Below, one piece after another: positions 10,301 to 16,890 of a stretch of DNA of 64,000 nt. The DNA is from Lutibacter sp. GTDB lineage: Bacteria > Bacteroidota > Bacteroidia > Flavobacteriales > Flavobacteriaceae. Position numbers and translations under genes: made by a program. The stretch spans positions 124,001 through 188,000 of the forward strand of contig NZ_JAEINV010000003.1 of assembly GCF_016342705.1 (NCBI RefSeq). The letters run 5' to 3'. The stretch's first letter is position 1, and every line of letters starts with the position of its first letter. The notes beneath the pieces are model-generated. The model was given only the letters and a program-made list of their open reading frames with translations, was not told the origin of the DNA and did no database searches.

Positions 10301-10352
10301 AAAATGTTATTAGAAACATTACAACTACGTGAACAACTTTTTTATTTATCAT
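7335..10352 (-). CDS. Large tetratricopeptide repeat protein, exported
   Basis: A 1005-residue protein with an N-terminal signal peptide (MFLITFSISAQ, cleavage near 22) followed almost wholly by TPR-like helical pairs. Repeats with the pattern A..Y.-.GN-Y...G and F.KAI..F occur from about residue 30 to 980. Such long periplasmic TPR arrays act as protein-binding scaffolds. No catalytic domain is visible. It is the first gene of a unit with the outer-membrane barrel downstream. The intergenic region toward ftsE carries two perfect inverted repeats. I infer an envelope-assembly or transport scaffold; the pathway cannot be named. Confidence 0.8.
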   Translation of the reverse strand: MINKKVVHVVVMFLITFSISAQKTEIYTNNLREYNHAVELYQNKSYAAAQQKFEEIKHNYDNLSEQKANCEYYIANSAIRLGQQNADELMQNFVDKYPTSTKRNGAFLDIAEYYFKTGNYPYATKWYAKVKTINLSLKKEEEFNFNYGYSLFATKNFKEAQSYFLTLLDSQEYGARAKYYYGYIAYDTDDYVTADKYLGEVADNSSFKTDVSYYLADMNFKLGKFDKAIENGLPLLKTARGVEHSEISKIVGESYFNLQKYNEALPHLNNYKGKRGKFNNTDFYLLGYSYYKQKDFENAINNFNKIIDGTNSVAQNAYYHLAECYLKLDKKQEALNAFRNASQMEFDSEIKKDAWLNYAKLSYEIGNPYKSVPDVLKEYIDLYPNSTSKNEINDLIISAYITSKDYKGALDFLKSKRTTKEQGLYQKVAFYRGVELFNEENYSAAKENFENSLTVTQDVTTTAQATYWKGETNYRLNNFNDAIKDFKNFISNNSASKTTEFNDVNYNLGYAYFKQKEFDNAIDQFKKYIGKSTTDPIKKNDSYLRIGDSYFITRDYNNTISFYNKAIEMKGVDTDYAQFQKAISYGLVGNENAKIKELNSFLNTHTKSGYRDDAYYVLGNSYINKNENNLALENFDKLITGFKRSPLVSKAMLKKGLVYYNTDRNEQALTTYKTVVKQFPNSAEAKQAIKNSRQIYVDLGRVDEYATWVKDIDFVNISDAELDNDMYESAEKKYLQNDHKKSILNFKKYLQSFPNGLHKIQANFYLAQSLQSNNEASEAIKYYTFVIDQNQNEFTENALYKLAVIYLEKNNWTAAIPVLERLEKEAEQAQNRTFAQSNLMKGYYAKENYSSAESYAELVLNDAKVEDRIKSDAHIIIARSAIKTNNETKARAAYKKVEEIAGGELKAEALYYKAYFENQDGSYRVSNEIVQKIASDYAAYKYWGAKGLILMAKNFNKLNDAYQATYILESVQKNFAEFKDIVEEANAELTKIKTEQAKTNESVKN

Positions 10353-10432
10353 TTTTAATAAACATTATATGTATTAAACTTATACTCTAATAACGTAATA
10401 TTTTATTGAAATTGCATACCTACGTTATATTT

Positions 10433-10452
10433 TTAATAAAGAACTTTATTAA
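10433..10452. promoter_or_regulatory. 20-bp palindrome between the divergent TPR and ftsE genes
   Basis: TTAATAAAGAACTTTATTAA reads as two 9-bp arms with an AA centre. A second inverted pair, TAACGTA (10391-10397) and TACGTTA (10421-10427), lies closer to the TPR gene. Either could be a regulator site. The rest of 10353-10553 shows nothing else that I can assign. Confidence 0.4.
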
Positions 10453-10553
10453 CATTTTTGGTTTGTTAAGATTAAAAACTTTAAAATTATTAACTGCTAA
10501 ATTGTTGAAACTTTACATTTAAATATTTAGTTTTGTTTAAAATAACAATTCCT

Positions 10554-11243
10554 ATGCCAGAAAATATTTTAATGTTGCAAGATGCTCAAATTTTTCAAAG
10601 AGATAACTTGGTTTTGTCTCATGTTAATTTGAAAATTGATGAAGGTGAGTTTGTATATTTAATTGGAAAAACTGGAAGTGGTAAAAGTAGTTTAATGAAA
10701 ACTTTGTACGGAGATTTACCTTTAGAAAAAGGCACCGGAAGTATAGTTGGATTTAATTTAAATACGCTAAAGGAAAAAGAAATTCCATTTTTACGAAGAA
10801 AATTAGGTATTGTTTTTCAGGATTTTAAATTGTTAAATGATAGAAATGTTTTTGAAAATTTACGATTTGTTTTAAAAGCAACAGGTTGGAAAGATGATGT
10901 TAAAATGAAAACTAAAATTATGGAAGTTTTAGGAAAAGTTGGAATGGAAACTAAAGATTTTAAAATGCCTTTTCAATTATCTGGAGGAGAACAACAGCGT
11001 ATTGGTATTGCCAGAGCGTTATTAAATGATCCAGATTTAATTTTAGCAGATGAACCTACAGGGAATTTAGATCCGGCAACTTCAGTTGGTGTAATGAATG
11101 TTTTAAAAGAAATTCACGATAGCGGAAAAACTATTTTAATGGCAACGCATGATTATGCCATTATTTTAAAGTTTCCGCACAAAACTATTAAGTGTGAAGG
11201 AGGCGAATTGTTTGAAGTGGTGCAGCAAAGAGGTCAACATTAG
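10554..11243 (+). CDS. ftsE: Cell-division ABC transporter ATP-binding protein FtsE
   Basis: A 229-residue ABC ATPase. Walker A is KTGSGKSS (about 44), the signature is LSGGEQQR (about 143) and Walker B is LILADEPTGNLDP (about 163), followed by the switch His in ATHDY. Size and sequence fit FtsE/LolD-type ATPases; in Bacteroidota the single-copy member with this sequence style is FtsE, which with FtsX controls peptidoglycan hydrolases at the septum. The ATG at 10554 is preferred to the upstream TTG at 10533. FtsX is not adjacent, so the partner must be elsewhere. A glycosyltransferase gene follows after 2 bases and may share the transcript. Confidence 0.85.
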   Translation: MPENILMLQDAQIFQRDNLVLSHVNLKIDEGEFVYLIGKTGSGKSSLMKTLYGDLPLEKGTGSIVGFNLNTLKEKEIPFLRRKLGIVFQDFKLLNDRNVFENLRFVLKATGWKDDVKMKTKIMEVLGKVGMETKDFKMPFQLSGGEQQRIGIARALLNDPDLILADEPTGNLDPATSVGVMNVLKEIHDSGKTILMATHDYAIILKFPHKTIKCEGGELFEVVQQRGQH

Positions 11244-11245
11244 CT

Positions 11246-12127
11246 ATGATTTCAATATTAATACCTGTTTATAATTATAATATTGAAAATTTAATTACCA
11301 AATTAAATTTTCAATTGTCAAAAGCAAATATTGAGTATGAAATAATTTGTATTGATGATGCTTCTGAAAAATATTTAAATGAAATTAATTTTATTATTCC
11401 TAATTTTAGATTGATAGAGTTAAAAACTAATGTAGGCAGAAGTAAAATTCGAAATATATTAGTAAAGGAATCTAAATTTGAATGGTTACTTTTTTTAGAT
11501 ACTGACGTACTTCCAGAAAATAAAAATTTTATAATTAATTATATTGATTTTATAAAGAAAAATTCAAATAGAGTTTGTTGTGGTGGAATTGTTTATCAAA
11601 GAAATAAGCCAGAATCAAGTAAATTATTAAGATGGGTTTATGGTAAAAAAAGAGAAGAAATTCAGGTATCCAAGAGGACTCTTAATCCATACGAAAAATT
11701 TTCAGGCGCAAATATTTTAATAAATAAATCTATTTTTGAAAATTGCAGTTTTAATGAAAATATTTCAAAATATGGTTATGAAGATTTACTTTTTGCTGAA
11801 GACTTGAAAAAAAACAAGATAAGTATTAGTCATATATATAATCCTGTTTGCCATTTTGGATTGGATAACAATTTAATATTTTTAGAGAAAACAAAACAAG
11901 CATTAGAAAATTTAAATTTTTTAAGAAATAATGATTTATTAACTGGAAAGTCTATAAAAATTCTAAAAATATTTAACATAATAAAAGCAATTAAATTAAA
12001 TAGGCTTTTAGTTAGAATATTTATTAATTTTCATAAATCATTCGAATATAATTTAAAAAGCAACAAGCCTAATTTGATTGTTTTTGATACCTATAAACTT
12101 TTATATTTTTGTTATTTAAATAAATGA
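11246..12127 (+). CDS. Family 2 glycosyltransferase
   Basis: A 293-residue GT-A fold transferase. The N-terminus ISILIPVYNYN begins the nucleotide-binding fold, IDDAS (about 36) and LDTDVLPE (about 90) supply the acidic and DxD-like motifs, and YEDLLFAEDL (about 187) gives the ED acceptor motif. It would add a sugar from a nucleotide-sugar donor to a surface glycan; donor and acceptor are unknown. It starts 2 bases after ftsE, suggesting co-transcription, and is followed by a 70-base gap with no clear terminator before the convergent family 4 transferase. Confidence 0.85.
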   Translation: MISILIPVYNYNIENLITKLNFQLSKANIEYEIICIDDASEKYLNEINFIIPNFRLIELKTNVGRSKIRNILVKESKFEWLLFLDTDVLPENKNFIINYIDFIKKNSNRVCCGGIVYQRNKPESSKLLRWVYGKKREEIQVSKRTLNPYEKFSGANILINKSIFENCSFNENISKYGYEDLLFAEDLKKNKISISHIYNPVCHFGLDNNLIFLEKTKQALENLNFLRNNDLLTGKSIKILKIFNIIKAIKLNRLLVRIFINFHKSFEYNLKSNKPNLIVFDTYKLLYFCYLNK

Positions 12128-12197
12128 TTAATTATATGATTTGTAATAGGAAATGGAGTAATAAATATATAAAGTGTTTATATTGAGGTTTAGAAAT

Positions 12198-13310
12198 TTA
12201 TTCAATATTTTTAAATATTTCTATTAATTTTTTTGATTCGTTTTCCCAATTTAACTCTTTAGAAACGTCTTTTAAATTTTTGCGCCAAGTATTGTATTGG
12301 GTTTCATTTGAAAAAATATTTTCAACAGCTTTTGCTAATATTATAGGGTTATGAGAGTCTATAACTTTTCCAATATTTGTCCTGGTAATTAAATGAGATA
12401 CATTTTTAGTGTTGGATGCTAAAATAGGAGTGCCAGCCTGAATGTAATCAAATATTTTATTTGGTAAACTGAGGGTGTAATTAAGGTTGGTGTTTTTATC
12501 TAAAGAAAGTCCTAAATCTGCAATTTTAGTATATTCCATTAAACTTTCATAAGGCATTTTATCTTTAAAAAATACAAAATCAGTAAGATTCATATGTATA
12601 ACATTAGATTTTAATGTTTTAATAACATCTCCAGAACCTATAATATATAGAATAAATCCATTTAAATATTTCATCATTTCAACTGCTTCTTCCGCTCCTC
12701 TATCTATATTAATACCGGAACCTTGTAGGATAATCATTTTAGATTTTCCTTTTATGGACTCAGCTAAAGTTTTGTTTATAATTAAATTACTTAAAACTGG
12801 CGCTAAGTTTCTTATTACTTGTACGTTTACATTGTATTTGTTGCAATATATTTTTGCAATTTCTTCATTTACGGTGTAAACATTTTTAAGTTTTGGAAAT
12901 ATAAACTGTTCAATTTTCAACCAAAAATTTTGTTGAAAAGGTCGGTTTATTAATTCTGGAACTTCAGTAAAAAGTTCGTGACTATCATAAACTAATTTTT
13001 TTTTAAAGATACTGCTTATTAAAAAATTGGGAAGCAAAGTGTCTAAATCATTGGCAAGTAAAATGTCTTTTTTTAAAAAGAACAGTTTAAAAAATAGACG
13101 AATATTATATTCAGCATAAAATAAGAACCCTTTTCTAAACAATAATTTAAAGCGAAAAACTTTATATTCTTTTGAAATTGATGAACTATTTTTTAATTTT
13201 CTGCCAATTAGTAAGACATCAAAATTATTTTTGAATAAAGTAGTACAAATTTTATGTACTCTTTGGTCAGTAACTAAATCGTTTGTAACAGAAACAATTA
13301 TGCGTTTCAA
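12198..13310 (-). CDS. Glycosyltransferase, GT4-like (GT-B fold)
   Basis: A 370-residue protein starting MKRIIVSVTNDLVTDQRVHK, the usual opening of Bacteroidota GT4-type enzymes. The N-terminal acceptor domain includes VYDSHELFTEVPE (about 115). The C-terminal donor domain contains a glycine-rich strand IIGSGD (about 220), SLPNKIFDYIQAGTP (about 285) and an acidic residue near the donor site, all typical of GT-B enzymes. Likely substrate is an activated sugar added to a lipid-linked or surface glycan. It is convergent with the GT2 gene and lies downstream of a small membrane-protein gene on the same strand. Confidence 0.8.
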   Translation of the reverse strand: MKRIIVSVTNDLVTDQRVHKICTTLFKNNFDVLLIGRKLKNSSSISKEYKVFRFKLLFRKGFLFYAEYNIRLFFKLFFLKKDILLANDLDTLLPNFLISSIFKKKLVYDSHELFTEVPELINRPFQQNFWLKIEQFIFPKLKNVYTVNEEIAKIYCNKYNVNVQVIRNLAPVLSNLIINKTLAESIKGKSKMIILQGSGINIDRGAEEAVEMMKYLNGFILYIIGSGDVIKTLKSNVIHMNLTDFVFFKDKMPYESLMEYTKIADLGLSLDKNTNLNYTLSLPNKIFDYIQAGTPILASNTKNVSHLITRTNIGKVIDSHNPIILAKAVENIFSNETQYNTWRKNLKDVSKELNWENESKKLIEIFKNIE

Positions 13311-13337
13311 AAGAAAAAATTTCTTGCAAATTAAGGA

Positions 13338-13571
13338 TTATTTCTTAATTCTCTTAAAAGTTAGGTAGTAAATATTAGCAAGTAAAATAAAAGCGTTTGT
13401 TATAATTATTGGCCAAGAAATAGCTAACATAACACCGTAAACTACAAATAGAACTGCTCCAATAGAATTTATAATTCTTAAAGTGTTCAGGTTTTTCATC
13501 ATAAAAGAAATGATTAATGCTAAGGAAGCCAAATAACCAACCCACTCGGTAATTGAAATATTTAAAAACAT
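13338..13571 (-). CDS. Small three-helix membrane protein, YgjV/SemiSWEET-like
   Basis: A 77-residue protein with three hydrophobic helices: about 10-25 (GYLASLALIISFMMKN), 32-50 (INSIGAVLFVVYGVMLA) and 52-70. The order and the helix-1 pattern resemble one repeat of the YgjV inner-membrane family and half-transporter SemiSWEETs. Function is unknown. It has its own promoter-like element (TATATTTG on the minus strand, 13591-13598), which makes it a separate unit from the candidate sRNA upstream. The glycosyltransferase gene begins 27 bases after its stop, so the two may be co-transcribed. Confidence 0.7.
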   Translation of the reverse strand: MFLNISITEWVGYLASLALIISFMMKNLNTLRIINSIGAVLFVVYGVMLAISWPIIITNAFILLANIYYLTFKRIKK

Positions 13572-13590
13572 ATTATTTTTTTAAGGGCGA

Positions 13591-13598
13591 CAAATATA
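13591..13598 (-). promoter_or_regulatory. Bacteroidota-type -7 element for the small membrane protein
   Basis: The minus strand reads TATATTTG, a full match to TAnnTTTG, about 20 bases before the ATG at 13571. A TTG lies upstream at slightly short spacing. Confidence 0.5.
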
Positions 13599-13624
13599 CA
13601 ATAAATTAAAATACAATATGTCCT

Positions 13625-13712
13625 TAAAAAAAGAAACCTCACCCAAAGTATGAGTGAGGAAAATTGCTATGAAAAAGATTGGTAAGCTATGAAACTTACC
13701 GAGGCAAATATA
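13625..13712 (-). ncRNA. Candidate small RNA with promoter and intrinsic terminator
   Basis: In a 240-base gap the minus strand shows a full transcription unit without a gene. The -7 element TATATTTG is at 13712-13705. About five bases later a hairpin GGTAAG/CTTACC (13700-13681) begins, then an A/T-rich linker, then the hairpin CCTCAC/GTGAGG (13659-13637) followed by TTTCTTTTTTT, a good terminator. The predicted RNA is about 75 nt. On the plus strand GCTATGAAA occurs twice, at 13666-13674 and 13686-13694, exactly 20 bases apart. The -33 element is poor. The hairpin could also simply end the epimerase transcript; the promoter in between argues for an independent RNA. Confidence 0.5.
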
Positions 13713-13811
13713 CAAACTATTTTAATTTGTAAAACATTTTTTTTGTTAAATTTTTCTAAATTTCTTATTATATGATATAAATCAGTTTTCCATGAAAAAT
13801 AGAGATGTTTT

Positions 13812-14822
13812 TTACATAAGTTTAGCACCAATGCCATTGGAATTATTGAAAATAATGTTTCCATTTACTACTTTAACTCCTGTTGCAATATCGTTTTTTA
13901 ATAAAAGTGCGCCGTCCATATCAACAAAGTCCAGTAATGGAGTAAGGTGAGCAATTGCAGAAATTCCAATGGAAGATTCCGTCATACAGCCAACCATTGT
14001 TTTTAGATTTAAATGTTTAGCTCTTTTAATCATCTTTAAAGCGGGTGTTAATCCACCACATTTCATAAGTTTTATATTTACACCATGAAAATGAGTATAA
14101 CATTTATCAATATCTGACTCAATTTGGCAGCTTTCATCGGCAATGATTGGTAGTTCAGACCTGTGAAAAACCCTTTCGGCTCCATGCCAATCATCTGTTG
14201 GCAACGGTTGTTCAATAAACTCAACGCCTAATTTTATTAGTGCCATAGAGTTTTTAATAGTTTCTTCTGGAGTCCAACCGCAATTTGCATCAATTCTAAA
14301 AATAGCATTGGTATGTTTTCTAAGTTCTGTAACTATTTCTAAATCGTTTTTTGTACCTAATTTAATTTTATAAACTGGAAATGGCATTTTTTTCATTTTT
14401 AACACCATTTTTTCAACATTATCAATTCCAATTGTATAATTAGTAAGTGGAATATTTTTTAAGTTTAAATTCCAGTACTCATATAATTTAATTCCTAAGC
14501 TTTTTGTATATAAATCGTTGTATGCTTCATCTAAAGCGCATAATAAAAACATATTATTTTTAAAATGTGGAAATAAGTATTCCCAGTATTTTTCAGGAGT
14601 TTTTGAAAAATTATTTTCAATAATTAGTCGTTTTTTATTTAATTCTTCAACAAATTGAGTAGTTGTAGTTTTGTAATATGGGTTTGCAGTGGCTTCACCA
14701 AAACCAGAAAATCCGTTTTCTTGCAATTCAACAATTAATGAAGGAATTTCTGTGCGTGTTCCTCTAGATATTGTAAAAGGATCTTTTAATTCTAAATTAA
14801 AAGTTCGTATAATTAATTTCAT
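13812..14822 (-). CDS. Dipeptide epimerase (L-Ala-D/L-Glu epimerase type), enolase superfamily
   Basis: A 336-residue enolase-superfamily enzyme. The lysine pair is in YKIKLGTK (about 158), the metal ligands are Asp in FRIDANCGW (about 188), Glu in FIEQPLP (about 214) and Asp in IADESC (about 239), and the second catalytic Lys is in VNIKLMKCGG (about 265). These match muconate-lactonizing-subgroup dipeptide epimerases, which convert L-Ala-D-Glu to L-Ala-L-Glu during murein peptide breakdown. The frame overlaps nothing. The tmRNA gene lies just upstream on the same strand. Mpl, another murein-recycling enzyme, is 28 kb away. Confidence 0.88.
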   Translation of the reverse strand: MKLIIRTFNLELKDPFTISRGTRTEIPSLIVELQENGFSGFGEATANPYYKTTTTQFVEELNKKRLIIENNFSKTPEKYWEYLFPHFKNNMFLLCALDEAYNDLYTKSLGIKLYEYWNLNLKNIPLTNYTIGIDNVEKMVLKMKKMPFPVYKIKLGTKNDLEIVTELRKHTNAIFRIDANCGWTPEETIKNSMALIKLGVEFIEQPLPTDDWHGAERVFHRSELPIIADESCQIESDIDKCYTHFHGVNIKLMKCGGLTPALKMIKRAKHLNLKTMVGCMTESSIGISAIAHLTPLLDFVDMDGALLLKNDIATGVKVVNGNIIFNNSNGIGAKLM

Positions 14823-14858
14823 ACAAAAAGGAAAAGTTAAAAAGAATTAAAATAATAG

Positions 14859-15249
14859 TGGAGACGCCGGGAATCGAACCCGGGTCCAAACAAGCAACCA
14901 AGATAGTTTCTACATGTTTAGTTTTCTTTTAATTTTAGTCTTAAAGCTAACCGAAAACAATTTACTTTAAGCTTAGTTTCTTAAATTTCAAAATGCTATC
15001 GAAACTATAGCAAATCTATGTTAACTTTTACGATGCCTCTATGCTGACCGCCGCTAACCAAGGCTTTCAAGAGACATTTAGCTTGCACACCTAGTGTGCC
15101 GAGGCTTATCCTACTGTAATTCGGATTAAGCAGCTAAAGCGTAGTTATCTTCGCCGTTTATAGGTTTGAAATTGAGATTAACGAGTGCGATTTCATTACT
15201 CGACATGCTTCTATGTTAATTGACCTTGCAGTCAAAACCAGTCGTCCCC
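14859..15249 (-). ncRNA. ssrA: Transfer-messenger RNA (tmRNA)
   Basis: The minus strand begins GGGGACGACTGGTTTTGAC (from 15249), the standard tmRNA 5' end, and finishes with the T-loop GGTTCGATTCC and CGTCTCCA (to 14859). The 5' GGGGACG and 3' CGTCTCC form the acceptor stem. CCA is not encoded. The tag reading frame ends NGEDNYALAA with TAA at 15128-15126, a typical degradation tag for rescued nascent proteins. Length is about 391 nt. It is a one-piece, not permuted, tmRNA. A -7 element (TAGATTTG, 15288-15281) lies 32 bases upstream, leaving a short leader for RNase P processing. Confidence 0.96.
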
Positions 15250-15280
15250 AAAATTTCAAAGAACAAAATCTTTAAGGCTG

Positions 15281-15288
15281 CAAATCTA
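15281..15288 (-). promoter_or_regulatory. -7 promoter element of ssrA
   Basis: The minus strand reads TAGATTTG, matching TAnnTTTG, about 32 bases before the mature 5' end. No strong TTTG -33 box is seen at the right distance. Confidence 0.5.
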
Positions 15289-15368
15289 CTAAAAATATGT
15301 TACATAGTTTATTTGTCAGTTCCTTTAATTCATAATATATTAGTAACAATATTTATACCAAACAAATC

Positions 15369-16571
15369 ATGAAAATAGGAATTATAAAAGAGCGTAAAAA
15401 TCCACCAGATAGGCGAGTGGTATTAACACCTAAAGAATGTAAAAGATTGTTGCGAAAATTTTCTGATTTAGTGATTAAAGTTGAATCATCTAATAATCGT
15501 TTTTTTACAGATGATGACTATATAATTGAGGGAATTGATGTGGTTGATGATGTTTCCGATTGTGATGTTTTACTAGGTGTAAAAGAAGTACCTATTGATT
15601 TTTTAATTCCAAATAAAAAGTATTTTTTCTTTTCGCATACTATAAAAAAGCAACAGTACAACAGAAAACTATTGCAAGCCATTTTGTCAAAAAATATTGA
15701 GTTGTATGACCACGAAGTTATTGTTAACGAAAAAAATCAACGTTTAGTTGCTTTTGGAAGATATGCAGGGATTGTTGGTGCTTATAATGGTTTTAGAGCT
15801 TATGGGTTAAAATTTAATTTATATAATTTACCAAAGGCTGAGGAATTACACGATCAATTAATGTTAATTCATGAGCTACAAAAATTAAAGTTGCCAAATA
15901 TTAAAGTTGTTTTAACTGGTAAAGGTAGAGTAGGAAATGGAGCCAAAGAAATGCTGAAAGGAATGGGAATGAAAAAAGTTTCGGTAAATGATTTTTTACA
16001 TAAAACTTTTAATGAACCAGTATATGTTCAAATTGATGTGCTAGATTATAATAAACGAAAAGATGGAGATGTAAAAGATGAGATAGATTTTTTTACAAAC
16101 CCAACAGAATACAAAAGTGATTTTATGCGCTTTGCAAAAGTTGCTGATTTATATATTGCCGGACATTTTTATGGAACTGGAGCTCCGTATATTTTTACTA
16201 GAAATGATGCTAGGTCTAAAGATTTTAACATAAAAGTTGTTGCTGATATTAGTTGTGATGTTGATGGTCCAGTGGCTTCAACAATTCGTTCTTCAACCAT
16301 AGAAAATCCTATTTATGGGTATAATCCTGAGTTAGAAAAGGAAGTTGATTATCGAGATGAAAATGCTATAGCAGTTATGGCTGTTGATAATTTACCTTGT
16401 GAATTACCAAAAGACGCATCAGAAGGATTTGGTGAAAGTTTTGCAAAACACGTAATTCCTGCTTTTTTTAATAATGATGAAGATGGTGTATTAAACAGAG
16501 CCAAAATGACATCAAACGGAAAATTGACCAAACGTTTTAATTATTTGCAAGATTTTATAGATGGTAAATAA
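15369..16571 (+). CDS. NAD(P)-dependent oxidoreductase, saccharopine/alanine dehydrogenase-like
   Basis: A 400-residue protein with the AlaDh/PNT N-terminal pattern MKIGIIKERKNPPDRRVVLTP and a Rossmann fold VVLTGKGRVGNGAKEML (about 182) for NAD(P). The middle section contains the substrate-domain pattern ADISCDVDGPVAST (about 296). This matches lysine-forming saccharopine dehydrogenase-like proteins common in Flavobacteriia; the actual substrate is not certain because alanine dehydrogenase relatives share these motifs. A TTTG (15312) with TATATTAG about 20 bases later could be its promoter. It overlaps the DUF3820 gene by 11 bases, implying translational coupling. Confidence 0.8.
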   Translation: MKIGIIKERKNPPDRRVVLTPKECKRLLRKFSDLVIKVESSNNRFFTDDDYIIEGIDVVDDVSDCDVLLGVKEVPIDFLIPNKKYFFFSHTIKKQQYNRKLLQAILSKNIELYDHEVIVNEKNQRLVAFGRYAGIVGAYNGFRAYGLKFNLYNLPKAEELHDQLMLIHELQKLKLPNIKVVLTGKGRVGNGAKEMLKGMGMKKVSVNDFLHKTFNEPVYVQIDVLDYNKRKDGDVKDEIDFFTNPTEYKSDFMRFAKVADLYIAGHFYGTGAPYIFTRNDARSKDFNIKVVADISCDVDGPVASTIRSSTIENPIYGYNPELEKEVDYRDENAIAVMAVDNLPCELPKDASEGFGESFAKHVIPAFFNNDEDGVLNRAKMTSNGKLTKRFNYLQDFIDGK

Positions 16572-16779
16572 TCAACAACATGAGCTAGAAAAGTTGGCAA
16601 ATACTAAAATGCCTTTCGGAAAATATAAAGGCAAATATTTAATAGATTTACCGGAACATTATATAGTTTGGTACAATAATAAAGGTTTTCCTACGGGAAA
16701 ATTGGGCGACCAGCTTCGTTTGGTGTATGAAATTCAGTTAAACGGATTGGAAGATTTAGTTCGAAAATTAAAATATTAA
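16561..16779 (+). CDS. DUF3820 family protein
   Basis: A 72-residue protein containing MPFGKYKGK, LIDLPEHYIVWY and GFPTGKLG, the core pattern of DUF3820 (QSregVF). The family fold is short and its function is not settled; a nucleic-acid-related role has been suggested because the same motif occurs next to exonuclease domains. Its ATG lies inside the last codons of the oxidoreductase gene, so translation is probably coupled. The gene is followed by a long hairpin that ends the unit. Confidence 0.85.
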   Translation: MVNNQQHELEKLANTKMPFGKYKGKYLIDLPEHYIVWYNNKGFPTGKLGDQLRLVYEIQLNGLEDLVRKLKY

Positions 16780-16795
16780 AACTTAGAAAATTTTT

Positions 16796-16885
16796 AAATA
16801 GCCTGTCTGGGTAGTAATTAGAATCGTCATTCTGAACCTGAATGAAGTTCAGGTTGATGTATTTCACTTTTCAAACAGGCTATTT
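16796..16885. repeat. REP-like nested inverted repeat, also a bidirectional terminator
   Basis: Outer arms AAATAGCCTGT (16796-16806) and ACAGGCTATTT (16875-16885) are exact reverse complements. Within them AACCTGAA (16835-16842) pairs with TTCAGGTT (16848-16855) around a 5-base loop, preceded by CGTCATTCTG. The CGTCATTCTGAAC opening resembles dispersed intergenic repeats of flavobacteria. U/A runs flank both sides, so it probably ends both the DUF3820 and creD transcripts. Confidence 0.6.
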
Positions 16886-16890
16886 TATTT

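Noticed and set aside
13667-13864. A 65-codon minus-strand frame overlapping the end of the epimerase gene
   Set aside because: It runs across the epimerase 3' end and the first hairpin of the candidate sRNA, has no start signal and no recognisable composition.
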